From assembly GCA_905221605.1 (NCBI GenBank), contig CAJNDS010001091.1, positions 1 to 35,272 of the forward strand: a stretch of DNA of 35,272 nt, read 5' to 3'. Below are positions 1 through 10,991 of the stretch, in pieces (within the stretch, counting starts at the first letter, position 1; every line of letters begins with the position of its first letter). This stretch comes from Symbiodinium natans. Its lineage: Eukaryota; Sar; Dinophyceae; Suessiales; Symbiodiniaceae. The notes under the pieces were generated by a model, which saw only the letters and a program-made list of their open reading frames with translations, did not search any database and was not told the DNA's origin. A program made the translations under genes and the position numbers.

Positions 1-1600
1 ACATCCCTGAACTCTTTCGACCATACGTTCTCAAGCTTCGCGAAACCTGCAGGTACTGGTAGCATGGACATAACGGCCCTGGATGCCCTGACCATGCGGA
101 TGAACTTGTACCGTGGAGGAAAACCATGGTCCCAACATGGACAATGTCTGTACAAAGGCCTAAGTGCGTACAGCTGCTGTCATGTTAAGCATGCTTTCAA
201 GCGCTGTCCCTGTTTCTCACTGTCAGAGGAGCTGCTGCATGGGTGCAGGCCTTTGTCATTAGACAGCTTCTGGAAAACAGCCGGCATGAATGATGATACT
301 ACACGCACCTACGTGAAGACAAGTCTCTGTGCGAGAGAAAATTCAAGCTCCGAGTCTTCGGCAGCATTGAACGTAAAACCCGCTGGATTCGGGACGTTGG
401 TGATCCGCCAATGTTCGAAATAAAGACGGCGCGCAAAGCGAACCAAAAGAACAGGACAGGCCTCAAAGCAAGCAAGGTGAAGCATGTGGAAGAACATTGT
501 TGAAAAAACGTTGTTGTGCCCGAGGCATCTGAGAACCTCACCCGAGGACGTTGCCCACCTCACCAAGGACGTAGAGCCTGTAGAAGCTTCAGGAACGCCC
601 ATAACGCGCACGAAACGAGGCACAACAACTGGAAGGCAACAGCAACATCCACCGCCAATGTAGCATCGATCGGCACATCAACATTTGATTAGGCACAGTG
701 CCATTAAGAATGACCACACACACACACTCTGATGAAGAGAACAGACAACAAAAGTACGTAAGCCGAGGCTTCTCGCCCACAGCGTCAAGACAAGGCGATG
801 TCATTGACAGATCAGGCTACCGGCAAGTAGTGCAAGCTCAGTAACATGATAGTCTGTTCCGTGAAAACCGACAGCAGCGCGTCATATGCTCGAATCTCCG
901 CTAGAGCTGAGAGAAGAAAACCTCGTCGCCACTCCCACCATGCCGCGGAAAACTCTTCTTCCGGTGGCAGGAATGTAGAGCGCAAGCCGACTTTATCGCA
1001 CTCCTGGTACACGATGTACAGCAGGGTGATAACCTCATGCCATCGTGCGAGGGTGTGCCGGGAATCGGAAAGCGAGCACTCCCGCGGCATGTGCGGCAAT
1101 TAGGTTTCTAAGGCTGTAGGCTGTAGGCTAAGGCTATCACCATGAGGAGCGTGTTCCAAATGAACGTAATCTCGTCCACTTTGGCAATGCGAATGAAGTC
1201 GCAGCCTTCGACATCAAAGGCCACAGCCGTCTGAATGGCGAAGTTCACAAGGAGCACTCCTGGGTCTGGGAAGCTTCAACGAAGCTTAAGAACTTTTATA
1301 TGTTGATCCTCGGATATTGAAATGAAAAATCAAGGCCAGGAAAGAGCGACTGGCGATGTCGGCTGCAAGCGATCAGAGGAACGAAAAGAGGCCAGGGAGG
1401 GGAGGGGAAGGTGCATGGGCTGCACTGCAAGAGGCTGACACTTACACTTAGCGTTTCGGGGTGGGTTGGCGGGGGGTGTGCATAACCTGAAGCTTCATGC
1501 TATGCGGCTGGATTCAAAAGTCTGACTCGCGATGGCCCTTCGAACCCCCCCGCAAACAACAAAAAGGAAACCATGTAGAGGCGCACAGCCCAAGATTGCA
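1..1600. other. Stretch without a supportable gene
   Basis: Only short ORFs occur on both strands (the longest is 119 codons, at 64-423 plus). None has a recognisable motif, a consistent composition or a partner frame. A short (AC)n tract lies near 716-728. I see no RNA gene or mobile-element end. Unrecognised exons of an intron-rich gene cannot be excluded. Confidence 0.5.
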
Positions 1601-1615
1601 GCCAGGGTAAGGTGT

Positions 1616-1940
1616 GTAACGGAAACCAAAGGGAATGTAACGGAAATTAAACCGAAACCCGAAACGGAAAGCAAGAAAAACTGTAACGGAAATCACGCCC
1701 GCAAGCCTGGAAACCAGACGCAGGTGTAACGGAAACCAACCCTAAATCCTAAACCTAAACCAACCCTAAACCCTAAACTTTCCCTAAAGCCTAAAGCCGA
1801 GAGCCTAAACCCTAATCCGTAAACCCTAAACCCTGAAACAAAGAACCCGCGTTGGTTTCTGTTACGCCCCGGCAAAGTTTCTGTACCGGTTTCATGCCGG
1901 CAGTTTCCGTTACAACCCGCCAATTTCCGTAACAGACTTT
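1616..1940. repeat. GTAACGGAAA motif cluster in inverted arrangement around a telomeric block
   Basis: The decamer GTAACGGAAA occurs in plus orientation at 1616, 1637, 1683 and 1726. The reverse complement or close variants (TTTCTGTTAC, TTTCCGTTAC, TTTCCGTAAC) occur at about 1856-1865, 1904-1913 and 1923-1933. The two arms point at each other across a CCCTAAA-type block, giving a long imperfect inverted repeat. Confidence 0.7.
1738..1836. repeat. Degenerate interstitial telomeric repeat (CCCTAAA type)
   Basis: CCCTAAA and variants (CCTAAAT, CCTAAAG, CCTAATC) are repeated through about 100 bp. This heptamer is the TTTAGGG telomere unit used by dinoflagellates and plants, here in the C-rich orientation and clearly internal. 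Degeneracy suggests an old block. Confidence 0.8.
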
Positions 1941-2014
1941 ACTCAGATTGCAGGATCAGCATACATGCAGGGTTCAGATCTTGTACTTGGGCACAGCGGT
2001 ATGCAAGTCCTCAC

Positions 2015-2950
2015 TTAAATGGAACAATCGCTGCCTCCTCTCCTCTTTGCAGGAAAGCCTCCCTTGCTTGCGAGTTGGACTCCGGCTGCTCCACTCGAGG
2101 CTTCCATTGCACAGTCATGCCAAGGCTTCTGCATGAAGTAGAAGAACAGCTGCGCGGAAACCACGTAAATCAAGATGTAAGCAAACTGCCGGATGGGTAA
2201 GATCGCCAGGGTCTTGGCCCTCTCCCGCGGCAGGAGCTCTGCCTTCTCGTAGCGGAGTCCGTCTGGCTGATCCCCGCGGTTCAAGATCTTCACCATCTCC
2301 AGCTCGTCCGTGGCGGTGGGGTCGAGGATCTTGCGCTGGATGCCGCTCCTCTCGCGCAGGACCCGGATCATGGCCTCCTGGGTGCGGAAGATGACGTAGG
2401 CGCGGCCGCAGCAGCGGATCTCCTTGAGCAGGATCTCCCGGAACTCCTTCTGATCCTCCTTGATGTCCTGGACAAGATGCTCCTCCAAGGTTGAGACGTG
2501 GGGTTGGGCCCAGCCGGTCTGCAAGTCGTCAAGCTCAATGATGTGCTCCAGCATATCCTCCAACTTCTCTCTGGTCTCTTCAGGCAGGTGGAGGAAGTCG
2601 TAAAGTATGCAGACGCCATAGATTTTGCCCTCCATGTGCAGCTCTCTTTCTAGCTGCCGATGCAACTGCAACTCAGAAGTGACGTTCTTCGGAACGCCCT
2701 CCAACATCCTGGGCGGCCGTCTGAGGGACTTCCATGAGGCTACTACAACATGGATGAGCAGCAACATAAGACATCGTCCTTGCTCCTTAAACAGCAACCC
2801 AGCGTCAAGGTGTAGTCGTCTGCAGTTTGGTGGCCGGAGTCGTAGGATTGCTGGAACAGCTTCTGGTAGTAGTGAAAGCTCCATGACAGCAGAACCTAGG
2901 CTTGGAACCGATACATAAGAGCCACACATCATCTGCATTGCACAGTGCAT
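2015..2950 (-). CDS. Probable exon of an OSCA/CSC1/TMEM63-like membrane protein (partial)
   Basis: A 311-codon open frame. Visible parts, N to C: a hydrophobic segment (CLMLLLIHVVVASW, about residue 60), then a cytosolic-loop-like stretch with LEGVPKNVT, GKIYGVCILYDF and, about 90 residues later, GRAYVIFRTQEA. This pattern of an RRM-like fold split by a charged helical insert is known from the cytosolic domain of OSCA/CSC1/TMEM63 mechanosensitive cation channels. A second membrane segment (FAYILIYVVSAQLFFYFM) lies near residue 260. Both ends of the frame look non-coding, so the true exon is probably about 2110-2800. The family channel has about ten or eleven membrane spans, so most of the protein is missing here. 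The family call is inferred from pattern only; it could be another loop-containing membrane protein. Confidence 0.5.
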   Translation of the reverse strand: MHCAMQMMCGSYVSVPSLGSAVMELSLLPEAVPAILRLRPPNCRRLHLDAGLLFKEQGRCLMLLLIHVVVASWKSLRRPPRMLEGVPKNVTSELQLHRQLERELHMEGKIYGVCILYDFLHLPEETREKLEDMLEHIIELDDLQTGWAQPHVSTLEEHLVQDIKEDQKEFREILLKEIRCCGRAYVIFRTQEAMIRVLRERSGIQRKILDPTATDELEMVKILNRGDQPDGLRYEKAELLPRERAKTLAILPIRQFAYILIYVVSAQLFFYFMQKPWHDCAMEASSGAAGVQLASKGGFPAKRRGGSDCSI

Positions 2951-3391
2951 ATATTTGAGGGTTTGGGGAAGTTTTTAGGGGATATGTTGGGGAATGTTCC
3001 TTCCCAACCGCATCCAAGAAGCGCTGACCACCCAAAAAAGCACACCGAAAAGCTGGCCCGCTTTCGCGCGATCATACTCGCGCTGAACAAGGTGGCCTTC
3101 TAGAGACCTGCCAGCGCTTGATTCTGAAGCCCCAGCACTGAAACCGAAGATTTCCCGAAACCGGAAGGGTGAGGCTGTCCTTCTTGAGGCTTCGGAAGCA
3201 GGCTCATGACCATGCTGACACACCAAACAAGACGCCCGAAGCCTCTAAGGCCTCAAAGGCCAAAACCGCGGGCCTGAGGTCTGCCGCGGAGGCTGGGCAC
3301 GAGGAGCCCAAGTTTTCGGTAAGGTCAATCAGCGATTGTCCTGCTGCGGGCTTCATACCCTGAACATCCATTAACCCTAAACCGGAATACC

Positions 3392-3664
3392 CTAGATGAC
3401 ATGGTCATGACTGTACGTGCTGAAAACGCTTGGTCGTGTTGTCAATAGACTGGGTTTACGGGCCGCCAAGCGATTGGGCAAAGATGCATGCAAGGCTTTC
3501 CTTATGCGGGCACCAGAGAGTCCTTTAGTCACGTTGGAAGTAAGCAAGTAGGACATCATCATCCCGAGCAGGCTGAACACAATCAAGAACATCTGCGTGT
3601 TGTAGAACCTGCTGGTCTGCTTCTGCACTCTTCCCATGAGCACGAAACAGCAAACACCCTGCAA
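3392..3664 (-). CDS. Possible upstream exon with one membrane segment
   Basis: A 90-codon frame upstream of, and on the same strand as, the OSCA-like exon. It has one clear hydrophobic stretch (MFLIVFSLLGMMMSYLL) followed by a basic tail (RIRKALHASLPNRLAARKP). That is compatible with an N-terminal membrane span of the same gene. No splice sites can be assigned with confidence, and the frame could be chance. Confidence 0.25.
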   Translation of the reverse strand: MQGVCCFVLMGRVQKQTSRFYNTQMFLIVFSLLGMMMSYLLTSNVTKGLSGARIRKALHASLPNRLAARKPSLLTTRPSVFSTYSHDHVI

Positions 3665-4185
3665 CCTTCAAGCCTCAACCCCCTAAACCCTGAACGACTG
3701 AGGCTTCGACAGCTGAAGTCCGATTCCCAGGTCGTCTTGCTTGTCAGTCGCTGCAAGAAGAAACCTTCGAGGTTTAGGGCTTAAGGTTTAGGGTTCACGT
3801 TCAATCAAGGGGGGTTTAGGGAGGTTTTCCTTACGACGTGGGAACGCGAAACGAAGCTCCAAGAACGACAACAAGTACAAGGATGGCGACACGGCTCCCC
3901 GATCCGTGTGGCTGTTGACAAGCTGACACGCAACAGGTCCAAAAACGACGACTCTAGATGGCGCGCAATCGCACAAGAAAGGCACCATTAGTTTCCAGAA
4001 CGGCCACAACAACATGCCCCTTCAGCTTCCAGGGAAAAATAACCGAGGGTGCAGGACCACAATGTGTTTCAATAAAAAGAGGTTCGGGTTGGTTTGCGCT
4101 TTCCCCCCAATCCCTAAAGATCAAATGAACCCTAAAATTGGGGCAATGTACTCTGGCACTACTGTCATTCCGATGGGGTATATGA

Positions 4186-4217
4186 TCCTAAACCCCAAAC
4201 CCTAAACCCTAAACCCT
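4186..4217. repeat. Short CCCTAAA telomeric-type tract
   Basis: About four tandem CCCTAAA units (one variant CCCCAAA) in C-rich orientation. The tract lies 126 bp before a long block in the opposite (G-rich) orientation. Confidence 0.8.
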
Positions 4218-4342
4218 TTTTCTTAGGGTTCATTGGGTCCCCCCAACCGGTCCTCTTCAGCCGCCGTTCTTCTTTGCGCGAAGCACGCTCCAAGGAGGCA
4301 AACTTGATAGATGCCTTTTGGGGGCTTGAAGTTGCTTTTATC

Positions 4343-4599
4343 GGGTTTAGGGCTTAGGGCTTAGGGCTTTAGGGTTCAGGGTTTAGAGTTTAGGGTTTAG
4401 GGTTTAAGGCTTGGGGTTTAGGGGTTTAGGGGTTTAGGGTTTAGGGGTTTAGGGGTTTAGGGGTTTAGGGGTTTAGGGGTTGAGGGGTTGAGGGGTTGAG
4501 GGGTTGAGGGGTTGAGGGGTTGAGGGGTTTAGGGGTTTAGGGGTTTAGGGGTTGAGGGGTTTAGGGGTTTAGGGGTTTGGGGGTCTCGGGTTTAGGGTT
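4343..4599. repeat. Long variant telomeric block (TTTAGGG, TTTAGGGG, TTGAGGGG)
   Basis: The block begins with TTTAGGG and GCTTAGGG units, then becomes an almost pure 8-mer array of GGGGTTTA. Near 4476-4560 it switches to GGGGTTGA and back. Homogeneous runs of one variant inside the block suggest local expansion by slippage or unequal exchange rather than a single captured telomere end. Confidence 0.9.
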
Positions 4600-4680
4600 C
4601 ACAACGAGGTCGTCCGGCGTTTGTGGATGGCGGGGACCTGGGTGTGATCTTGCCGGTTCCAGTCGCTCCATGATCCAGGG

Positions 4681-4766
4681 TTTAGGGTTTAGGGTTTAGG
4701 GTCTAGGGTTTAGGGTTTAGGGTTTAGGGTCTAGGGCTTAGGGCTTAGGGCTTCGGGCTTAGGGTT
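4681..4766. repeat. Telomeric-type block flanked by a 16-bp direct repeat
   Basis: TTTAGGG units with TCTAGGG and CTTAGGG variants. The 16-mer GCTCCATGATCCAGGG stands immediately before the block (4665-4680) and again immediately after it (4770-4785). This is what insertion of telomeric repeat at a staggered break, or duplication of a flank, would leave. Confidence 0.85.
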
Positions 4767-4898
4767 ATTGCTCCATGATCCAGGGTGTGGGTTAGTTCAA
4801 AGTTCAGGGAGCCAAAGGCTTCGAAGGCTTCAGCAAGGCTTCTCTCCCAAGTTGGAGGCCCTCGGAAGCTTCAAGAATGCACTGCTCCTGCTTCTGAT

Positions 4899-4967
4899 CC
4901 CCAAACCCTAAACCCTAAACCCTAAACCCCAAACCCTAAACCCTAAACCCTAACCCCAAACCCCAAA
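4899..4967. repeat. CCCTAAA telomeric-type tract, C-rich orientation
   Basis: About nine CCCTAAA or CCCCAAA units. Orientation is opposite to the blocks at 4343-4599 and 4681-4766. Confidence 0.85.
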
Positions 4968-4969
4968 GC

Positions 4970-7900
4970 GGCACAGAACTAGCCCATGCCACGACCTCAT
5001 GAAAATCGATGGCGAAACGCACCGCAGCGCGCCTGGATGCTGGTCTTGAAGCCATGCCTCAGCAGGGGCCCCAGAACCATCCCTTGAACCCTGGAGGGCT
5101 CAGGAGGCTTCGGGGTTTCGTTTAGGGGGGGAGTCTTGGGGAGGTTTTACTACCCGCTTGCAACCTTCAGGGCTTGGAGGGCTTCTGATCTTCATATCTT
5201 CTTTCCAGACTGGAAGATCTTCCACATGAACCCAGGGCATGTCACACCCGCAGCGATTATGTGAAAGGGCCTCCGAAGCACCCGCCCATGGTTGGCCAGG
5301 AAAGGCTTGCGAGAAGGGGTTGCTGAAGGTCAAAAGGATTGCCCGGTTCCGGTTGCGCAGGCCTACACCTCACACAGAAGGTTGTGGCGATGTCCATGTT
5401 GTGAAGAAGGGGGGACGCGAACGCCCATATGTCAGTCTGTTCAGTCTTGCCACAGGGGACACGGGGGCAGTGTTGCGGCTTTGGTTGCTGAGGCCTGTGT
5501 GGCCTCCGCAATTGGTAGAACAGCCTGACCGGGTCAAGCGCCCGCCTGGGGCTCATTCGCAGGTACCCACTGGGCGCTCGGCCAGCCCCCGCCTACCCCA
5601 AAAGACACGCGAGTGGAAAGTGCGTGGGCTGGCAAGTGGGATAAAGGGTTTTGGGAGACCCCTCACGTGAACCATAAAATGTTGCCAGCACACGCCAAGA
5701 TGCGAAATTGCGTTCGCATTGCGCTTCTTTGCCTCTTTTGCCTCTACATGCTTTCAGCGAGGCTTGGGGCTACAGGGCCTTGTTTAGACAGAATGGCCCT
5801 TTGCTTCGGGTTTGGAAGAGCATTGCTGCAGTTTGTCGAACATGTGGTCTGTTTATTGCTTCTGTGGGCCCCTCTCCTGCGCAACCTCGTCCTCATCGAT
5901 TGGGTTGCCATTGCTTGGCAACAATGATGCCTCAGCTTCGAATGTCTCAAAACGCAGTATACGGGCACCTGACATCTCAGGGCTACTGAAAGGACCTTTG
6001 TAAGGAGGTACGATAACAGGGAACCCCCGTCATCTTGAGACTGGAGCCAAGGCCATGCTAATCTTCTGTGTATCGTTCCTGCAAAAGCAAGCGTCATCCT
6101 TGCGCAGGGGCTAGGCAGTCGATATGCACAGCACTACTGTCGCCACATGTTGACATGGCTTCTTTACCCAAGCACACTCCCTCGGAAACAAAACCATCAA
6201 GAATGGCAGACCAGACCATCGGGGATCTAACGCAGAAACTGCCAGCCAGGCGCGCCCAAGTCCAACGACGTGGCACTGGCCTTGCTCTTGGGCGTACCGC
6301 CGTGTTTGCTCTTCCTGCCACGCATTTCTGAGAGTTTTCTCAGGGGATGTCTTGGGTTTGCTTGTGGGATTTTCAAGGGGTGAGAAGCCCTGCAGAGCCC
6401 ATGCGTGCACATTTACGTGAGGCGGAAGTCCAGCTTTCGGCCCCCGCAAGGTAGCAGGTGCCAAACACGACCAGCACAATGAAAAGGGTGATGACCTCAC
6501 TGTGCGCGGCATTCACGTGTCCAGTGATGCCCGGCAGGTGTTGTGTTTATATTTGCAAAGCACTACCTTGAAGGACCCCGCAGATTAGAATCACGTACTC
6601 CATACCACGGCCCATCCCATAATCGCATGTTCACACACTTACTGGCAAATCAGCATACAGATATGCCAAGCCAACCACAACTTATGGGGGCGGCGCAGTA
6701 CCTAAACTTAGCATGCACGAACAGGGAGTGCCAGCTGCAAAGTCTTTTAGGAGGTTGCCCCGACCTACTTGCGAAGAAGACGTAACAAGCAAACTCGCAT
6801 GCTACTGTCAAGATAGCAAGCAATTCATGCACTGCAGCTCTGAGACAAACATCAGCACGTACGCGGTCATCACAACCGCGCCCTGTCCGACAACGACACA
6901 CTCCTCAGCTGAGCTGCCATCTCACAAGTCCACAGTCACAAAAACGTGTGCACGACTACGTGGGGATCACGTGCTCATGTGCTTTACCTTCGAACACCGC
7001 ATAGACACAGACAACTGCACACCGACACATACATGCTGTGCTAATCCTTACGTGTCGCATTGTAGTGACACAGCTTCACTTGTCCAGCCTAGATGCCTGC
7101 GTTCCATTGCCCAGTTCCTTCAGCTCGAACCCGTCCTCGGCAACGAACTGCTAATTTGCCAGGACATGGCAGCTTTTGGCACGTTTTACGGTTTAGGGCT
7201 GGGGGCCACAACGCATCGCAACGCCACCGAGTGCGGCATGCAAGCAACCCGCCAATTCTTGCCGAGTCTCGAAACAAGCCTTGCAGCCAACCGAATCATC
7301 TTGATAGTGGCAAGTTTTGCATGCGGTGATTGGGCAGCTCGTACCTTACTTGGGTGTTTATGGGTAGTCAAAAGTAGGCTATAAGTACGCTAAATATACT
7401 TGTAACCTTATATAGGGTACTTATAACCCTACTTATAAGAACCCATGAAGTACAGCACGATACAGCCGTTACGGCTTTGGAGCGGGAAGGCTTCAGGTTC
7501 TTGCAGTGGTCGGCAACACTCCGCTATTCTGCACCTGAGGCACAAAGCTTGTCGTCCTTAAGCGGATTGACGGACGGAGCTTGAGGATTCAAGCGTGCAC
7601 ATTCTTCTTCCGAAGACACGCAGCTCACCAAACCTTGGCATCGTGGCATGCATGTCCAGGATCTACACGGCGTTTGGTCTTGCTATGAAGCTCTTGAAGC
7701 TGCTGGAATCTGTGGGATGGAAGATGGGTGGAACAGATTTCGAGGGTACAGCGTATCAGTCAAACAATCCAACCCGGATCAGGAAAGTTGCATCTAGCTT
7801 AGGCTGACTACACCAAGCAACATGGATAACCGGGAGCGGGCACGGCAAGCGGACAAGCTCCGTCCGTCAACTTCGAACAAGTGGTCTCTTCTTCATCCTG

Positions 7901-8880
7901 GCAAACTCAGACGCACGATATCTCTCGATGGGGTCTTGGTTCAACCCCGGCCTTCACCAAGCGAAAGTACTGGCCAGAGTTGTCGGCCCGAAGCAGCTCG
8001 GGCGTGCAGTGGCCTGCCGCTCTGCTGAAGTTGAAGAAACAAAGCAGCGCCAAGGACGGCAGCTTCATGGCTGGGCGCGGCAACACATGTACCTACGACA
8101 CACGTCCTCCGAAAATTCAACGATCGACCTCATCATGTTCGAACATGTTCCAACAGTGCTGCGCTGCAGACTTGTACTTTTTTGCAACAAGATGACTTAA
8201 AGACATAAGGATTGCTGCAACGACATCAAGTAGAACATGATCATGGTGGCCGAGGCTGTAAAACTTGCGTGATGTTCCCGTCCTCGTCAAGCTTCAGGCG
8301 CCGCAACAGAATAACAAGCAAAAAACAAAACAAGCTTTGGCAAATCAAAGTTCGAATCTGGTTGGACATAGACAGGCTTGTGGAGGCTAGCCGACATGTT
8401 GCTGCAAGACGCGTGCCATCAATGCCATGCACAGGGCGCTGACATACCAAGCTCGTAACCAAGCGCGTTTTTTAAACATCCGTGACCTCACTTCATCTAC
8501 GGTGCGCGAAACAACAGAGGATCACACAGATCACAGTCTTCTCACCGAACAGAAGCTGCATATGGAAAACCACTGCACCCAAAGTGGGGCACTATCCCGA
8601 GTGCTGAATTGTAGAGACACTTGCAGCTGCAACGACGGTGCACACAAAAGGACTCTTTCGCCGATTCTCGGCCAATGGCGAGCTTTGAACTGAAACCTCG
8701 ACGACGGCACCAAGCAGCGACTACCTACCGATAGAAAAAATAGGAGAAACAGCACTTGTGCCAGAAAATGTTGAGCTCGATTCTGCACCGTTTTACAGCT
8801 TTCGAAGCCACCCTGATCTGATGGCCCGAGCAGCCTTTCAAGGCCCAAGCGATTGCTGTGCAGTGTAGAGCCCCCACTTT
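4970..8880. other. Gene-poor region with no confident coding sequence
   Basis: Several ORFs of 75-223 codons exist. The longest is 6713-7384 plus (223 codons); another, at 5613-5927 plus, has a hydrophobic run (CVRIALLCLFCLYMLSA). They overlap equally plausible frames, have no motif I recognise, and are rich in Cys, His and Arg, as out-of-frame reading of GC-balanced DNA would be. Exons of an intron-rich gene may be hidden here, but I cannot support one. Confidence 0.45.
7374..7432. repeat. AT-rich imperfect inverted repeat
   Basis: GTAGGCTATAAGTAC (7374-7388) can pair with GTACTTATAACCCTAC (7417-7432) with about two mismatches or bulges. The loop contains TATAGGGTAC, and ACTTATAAG follows. 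The pocket is markedly AT-rich compared with its surroundings. No function can be assigned. Confidence 0.5.
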
Positions 8881-8884
8881 TCTC

Positions 8885-9776
8885 GGTACACTGCCAGATG
8901 GGCAAATGCCGTCGAGCGATGGAGCTGCCCTCGTGGCGGCGGCAGTCCAGGCGGCCTCGCGCACGCACCGCGGCGCACGGTGGCGGCGGTCGCTGCGGCG
9001 GTGGCATCAACGGTGCTGAAGCCCGTTGCTGCCACCCCCGCCCCGCCCATCCCGCGCGCAGCTGTGCCAGAGGCTTCAGGTGATCAGGATACCACTGACG
9101 AGCTGTTGCAACCCTTGAAACAGTCTCGCGCAGATCGTCGCAAGCTGAAGCGCCTGCGCCGGCGGGATAAAGGTCTGCTGCCCCACCGGCTTCGAAGGAA
9201 CATGAGGGCACGGAGCAGCGCAAGGACGACGAGCCCCACGAGACAGACGATGCACCTTTGCTGGACAAGGAGGTCAAGCCTTCGCCTTCTCAGACACTGT
9301 CTGCGCAGGAGCAGATCTCAGATGGTGGTGAAAGCAGAGGGAGGCCAATATAGAGAATTGAGACGACCGACCATGAAAGGGACACTACAGTGGACTCGAA
9401 GCTCTCTGAGTTCTCGCAGTTGGTGCGGGAAGGCGAGAAGTTCAGAGCGCAAGCCGAGCAGAGAGCCGCCCAAGACCCGACTGCTTCCGGGGCACATGGG
9501 GCCACAAAGACTACTACGCAGCACCCGCAAAGCAGACTGCAAGAGGTGCTGGTGCCAAGGGCCGAGACGGAGGTGATCCAGGTCGCCGCCGACGCGGCCC
9601 TTACACCTGAAGATGCAGGCCGAGGGGCGTGCTTCGCTCCGTTTCACTGGAAAGTTCGTTGCAGCATTTTGCCGCAACCATTTTTGCGTAGTGCAGGAGG
9701 TGCCTTTGCTGGCACTTTACCACAAGTGTACAGGCTGGGCTATATGCCTTGTTTGGGAAATTTTCAGGACAGCTAG
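8885..9776 (+). pseudogene. Frame-broken or intron-split coding-like stretch, function unknown
   Basis: Plausible protein composition passes between frames. It starts as LPDGQMPSSDGAALVAAAVQ at about 8890-8950, becomes AVPEASGDQDTTDELLQPLK at about 9061-9120, then a third frame from 9171 with ASKEHEGTEQRKDDEPHETD. The third frame continues through one TAG (about 9351-9353) into SKLSEFSQLVREGEKFRAQ and on to about 9640. The segments are acidic and polar with a helical, coiled-coil-like end. Either small introns or decay explains the frame changes. I recognise no family. The best uninterrupted piece is 9390-9776. Confidence 0.4.
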
Positions 9777-9879
9777 CCACCTTCGGGCCCAGGCTGCTTT
9801 CGACCTCTCACACAACAACAACCCGAGCAGCCTTTGTAGCTTCTGGACCGTGCAAGAACGCTCATCGCCCGCAATTTGA

Positions 9880-10770
9880 TTCCTCAAAAAACATGATTGC
9901 CAGAACTACGCACTTGGCTAAAGGCCTGCCATGGAATTTGATGGAACGTACTTTATAGCCACCAACATTACAGGTACGAGCAACAGCATTTTTCGCACCG
10001 ATTCACAACTCATTTCCGCTAACGTCCAAACGACTCCTGCGAAGAAAAACACGACTATTACTACCAGTGGTGACGCGTGACAACCACTTACAACCACAGC
10101 CCGCAACAACAACAACCACAAGGCAAACAACGACACTACAACCGCACCGGAACCCCCAAAGAATTTCAAGGTTATTGCAATTGCCTGGAAGCCGGAAATC
10201 AGCCTACCTCCAACTTTACCGGTGTTTTCCAATTTGTTTTAACCACGTAGGTTTAGTTTTTGAGGGTTAAGGCATCTAGGGTCTGTAAGCTTTGGAGTTA
10301 GGCTGCAGTGCCAGAATCTTCGGCTTTTGCTTGGATTTGCAGGGTTTGGGTTTGAAAAATTTGCGTTGTAAGGTTTAGAGCTAAAGTTGTTTTAAGCTTC
10401 GGCCTGTCAGAGTTTGGAATTGTGGTTGAAGAAACAAACTGATTTTGGTGTGAAATTACAAGGCATGCGTCAATACAGAAACCGCACTGAAGATGCAAAC
10501 TTCAAAGGAGTTTCTCCAGTGTGTAAATAATGGAAGTCTGGCAGTTACCAGCAATCGAAAAACTGCAATCAATTCCGCAGCATAAAGTTTTAAAGGATTG
10601 AAACAGGTCTGCAACCTGGAGCTGCAGATTTAAGTGCAGTTTGGCTTGCTGTGCCACCTAGAACTGGGAAGGCGTGGTGGAGCTCAATATTTTGCTGCTG
10701 AAGATGGCAGTCCTTCAGAAGGCCCTTCAAAGAATCTGAGTTTACAGAACCCACAAAGGCCCTCAATAAG
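9880..10770. other. Non-coding stretch flanking element 1
   Basis: Contains an ACAAC-rich simple tract (about 10080-10150) and scattered degenerate GGTTTAG words (10230-10380). No ORF with coding character is visible. It lies just downstream of element 1 in the element's reading direction. Confidence 0.5.
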
Positions 10771-10772
10771 GT

Positions 10773-10991
10773 TGTTAACAGTTGAAAGACTCAAAACTCT
10801 GATGCCTGAGCTAAGGGAACAAGGCAACAAGAGGGAGAACCACAAAGGGTTGGGGATCAACACAGCCCTCGACCCTACGTACAACCCGCTCTCAGAGCGC
10901 CCCTTTTTCATCTTGAGCCAAAAGGTGACGGCAGGTCGTAGTCCTGGTCTGCACAACATGACTATACAAGGAGGATACCCGTAAATTAACA
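10773..10991 (-). repeat. 3' LTR of element 1
   Basis: On the plus strand it runs TGTTAACAG...AATTAACA, that is TG...CA with TGTTAA/TTAACA inverted ends. It matches 16780-17000 with about six substitutions and two indels. It contains a DinoSL-like sequence at 10912-10931. It is the 3' copy because the polypurine tract abuts it at 10992. Confidence 0.85.
10912..10931 (-). promoter_or_regulatory. DinoSL-like sequence in the 3' LTR of element 1
   Basis: In sense the 20 bases read CCGTCACC then TTTTGGCTCAAG. The known dinoflagellate spliced leader core is CCGTAGCCA followed by TTTTGGCTCAAG, so the 3' 12 bases and the 5' CCGT are identical, with two changes and one deletion between. An ATG codon follows directly and opens a short frame. 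Interpreted as a leader relic or mimic in the LTR. Confidence 0.65.

Noticed and set aside
5239-5670. 143-codon plus-strand ORF and neighbours
   Set aside because: Arg/Pro-rich with no motif; two other frames are equally open.
6713-7384. 223-codon plus-strand ORF
   Set aside because: No motif, odd Cys/His/Thr composition, overlapping frames equally open; length alone is not convincing.
8531-9277. 248-codon minus-strand ORF
   Set aside because: It lies opposite the coding-like plus-strand stretch and has shadow composition (Ser, Cys, Arg rich).
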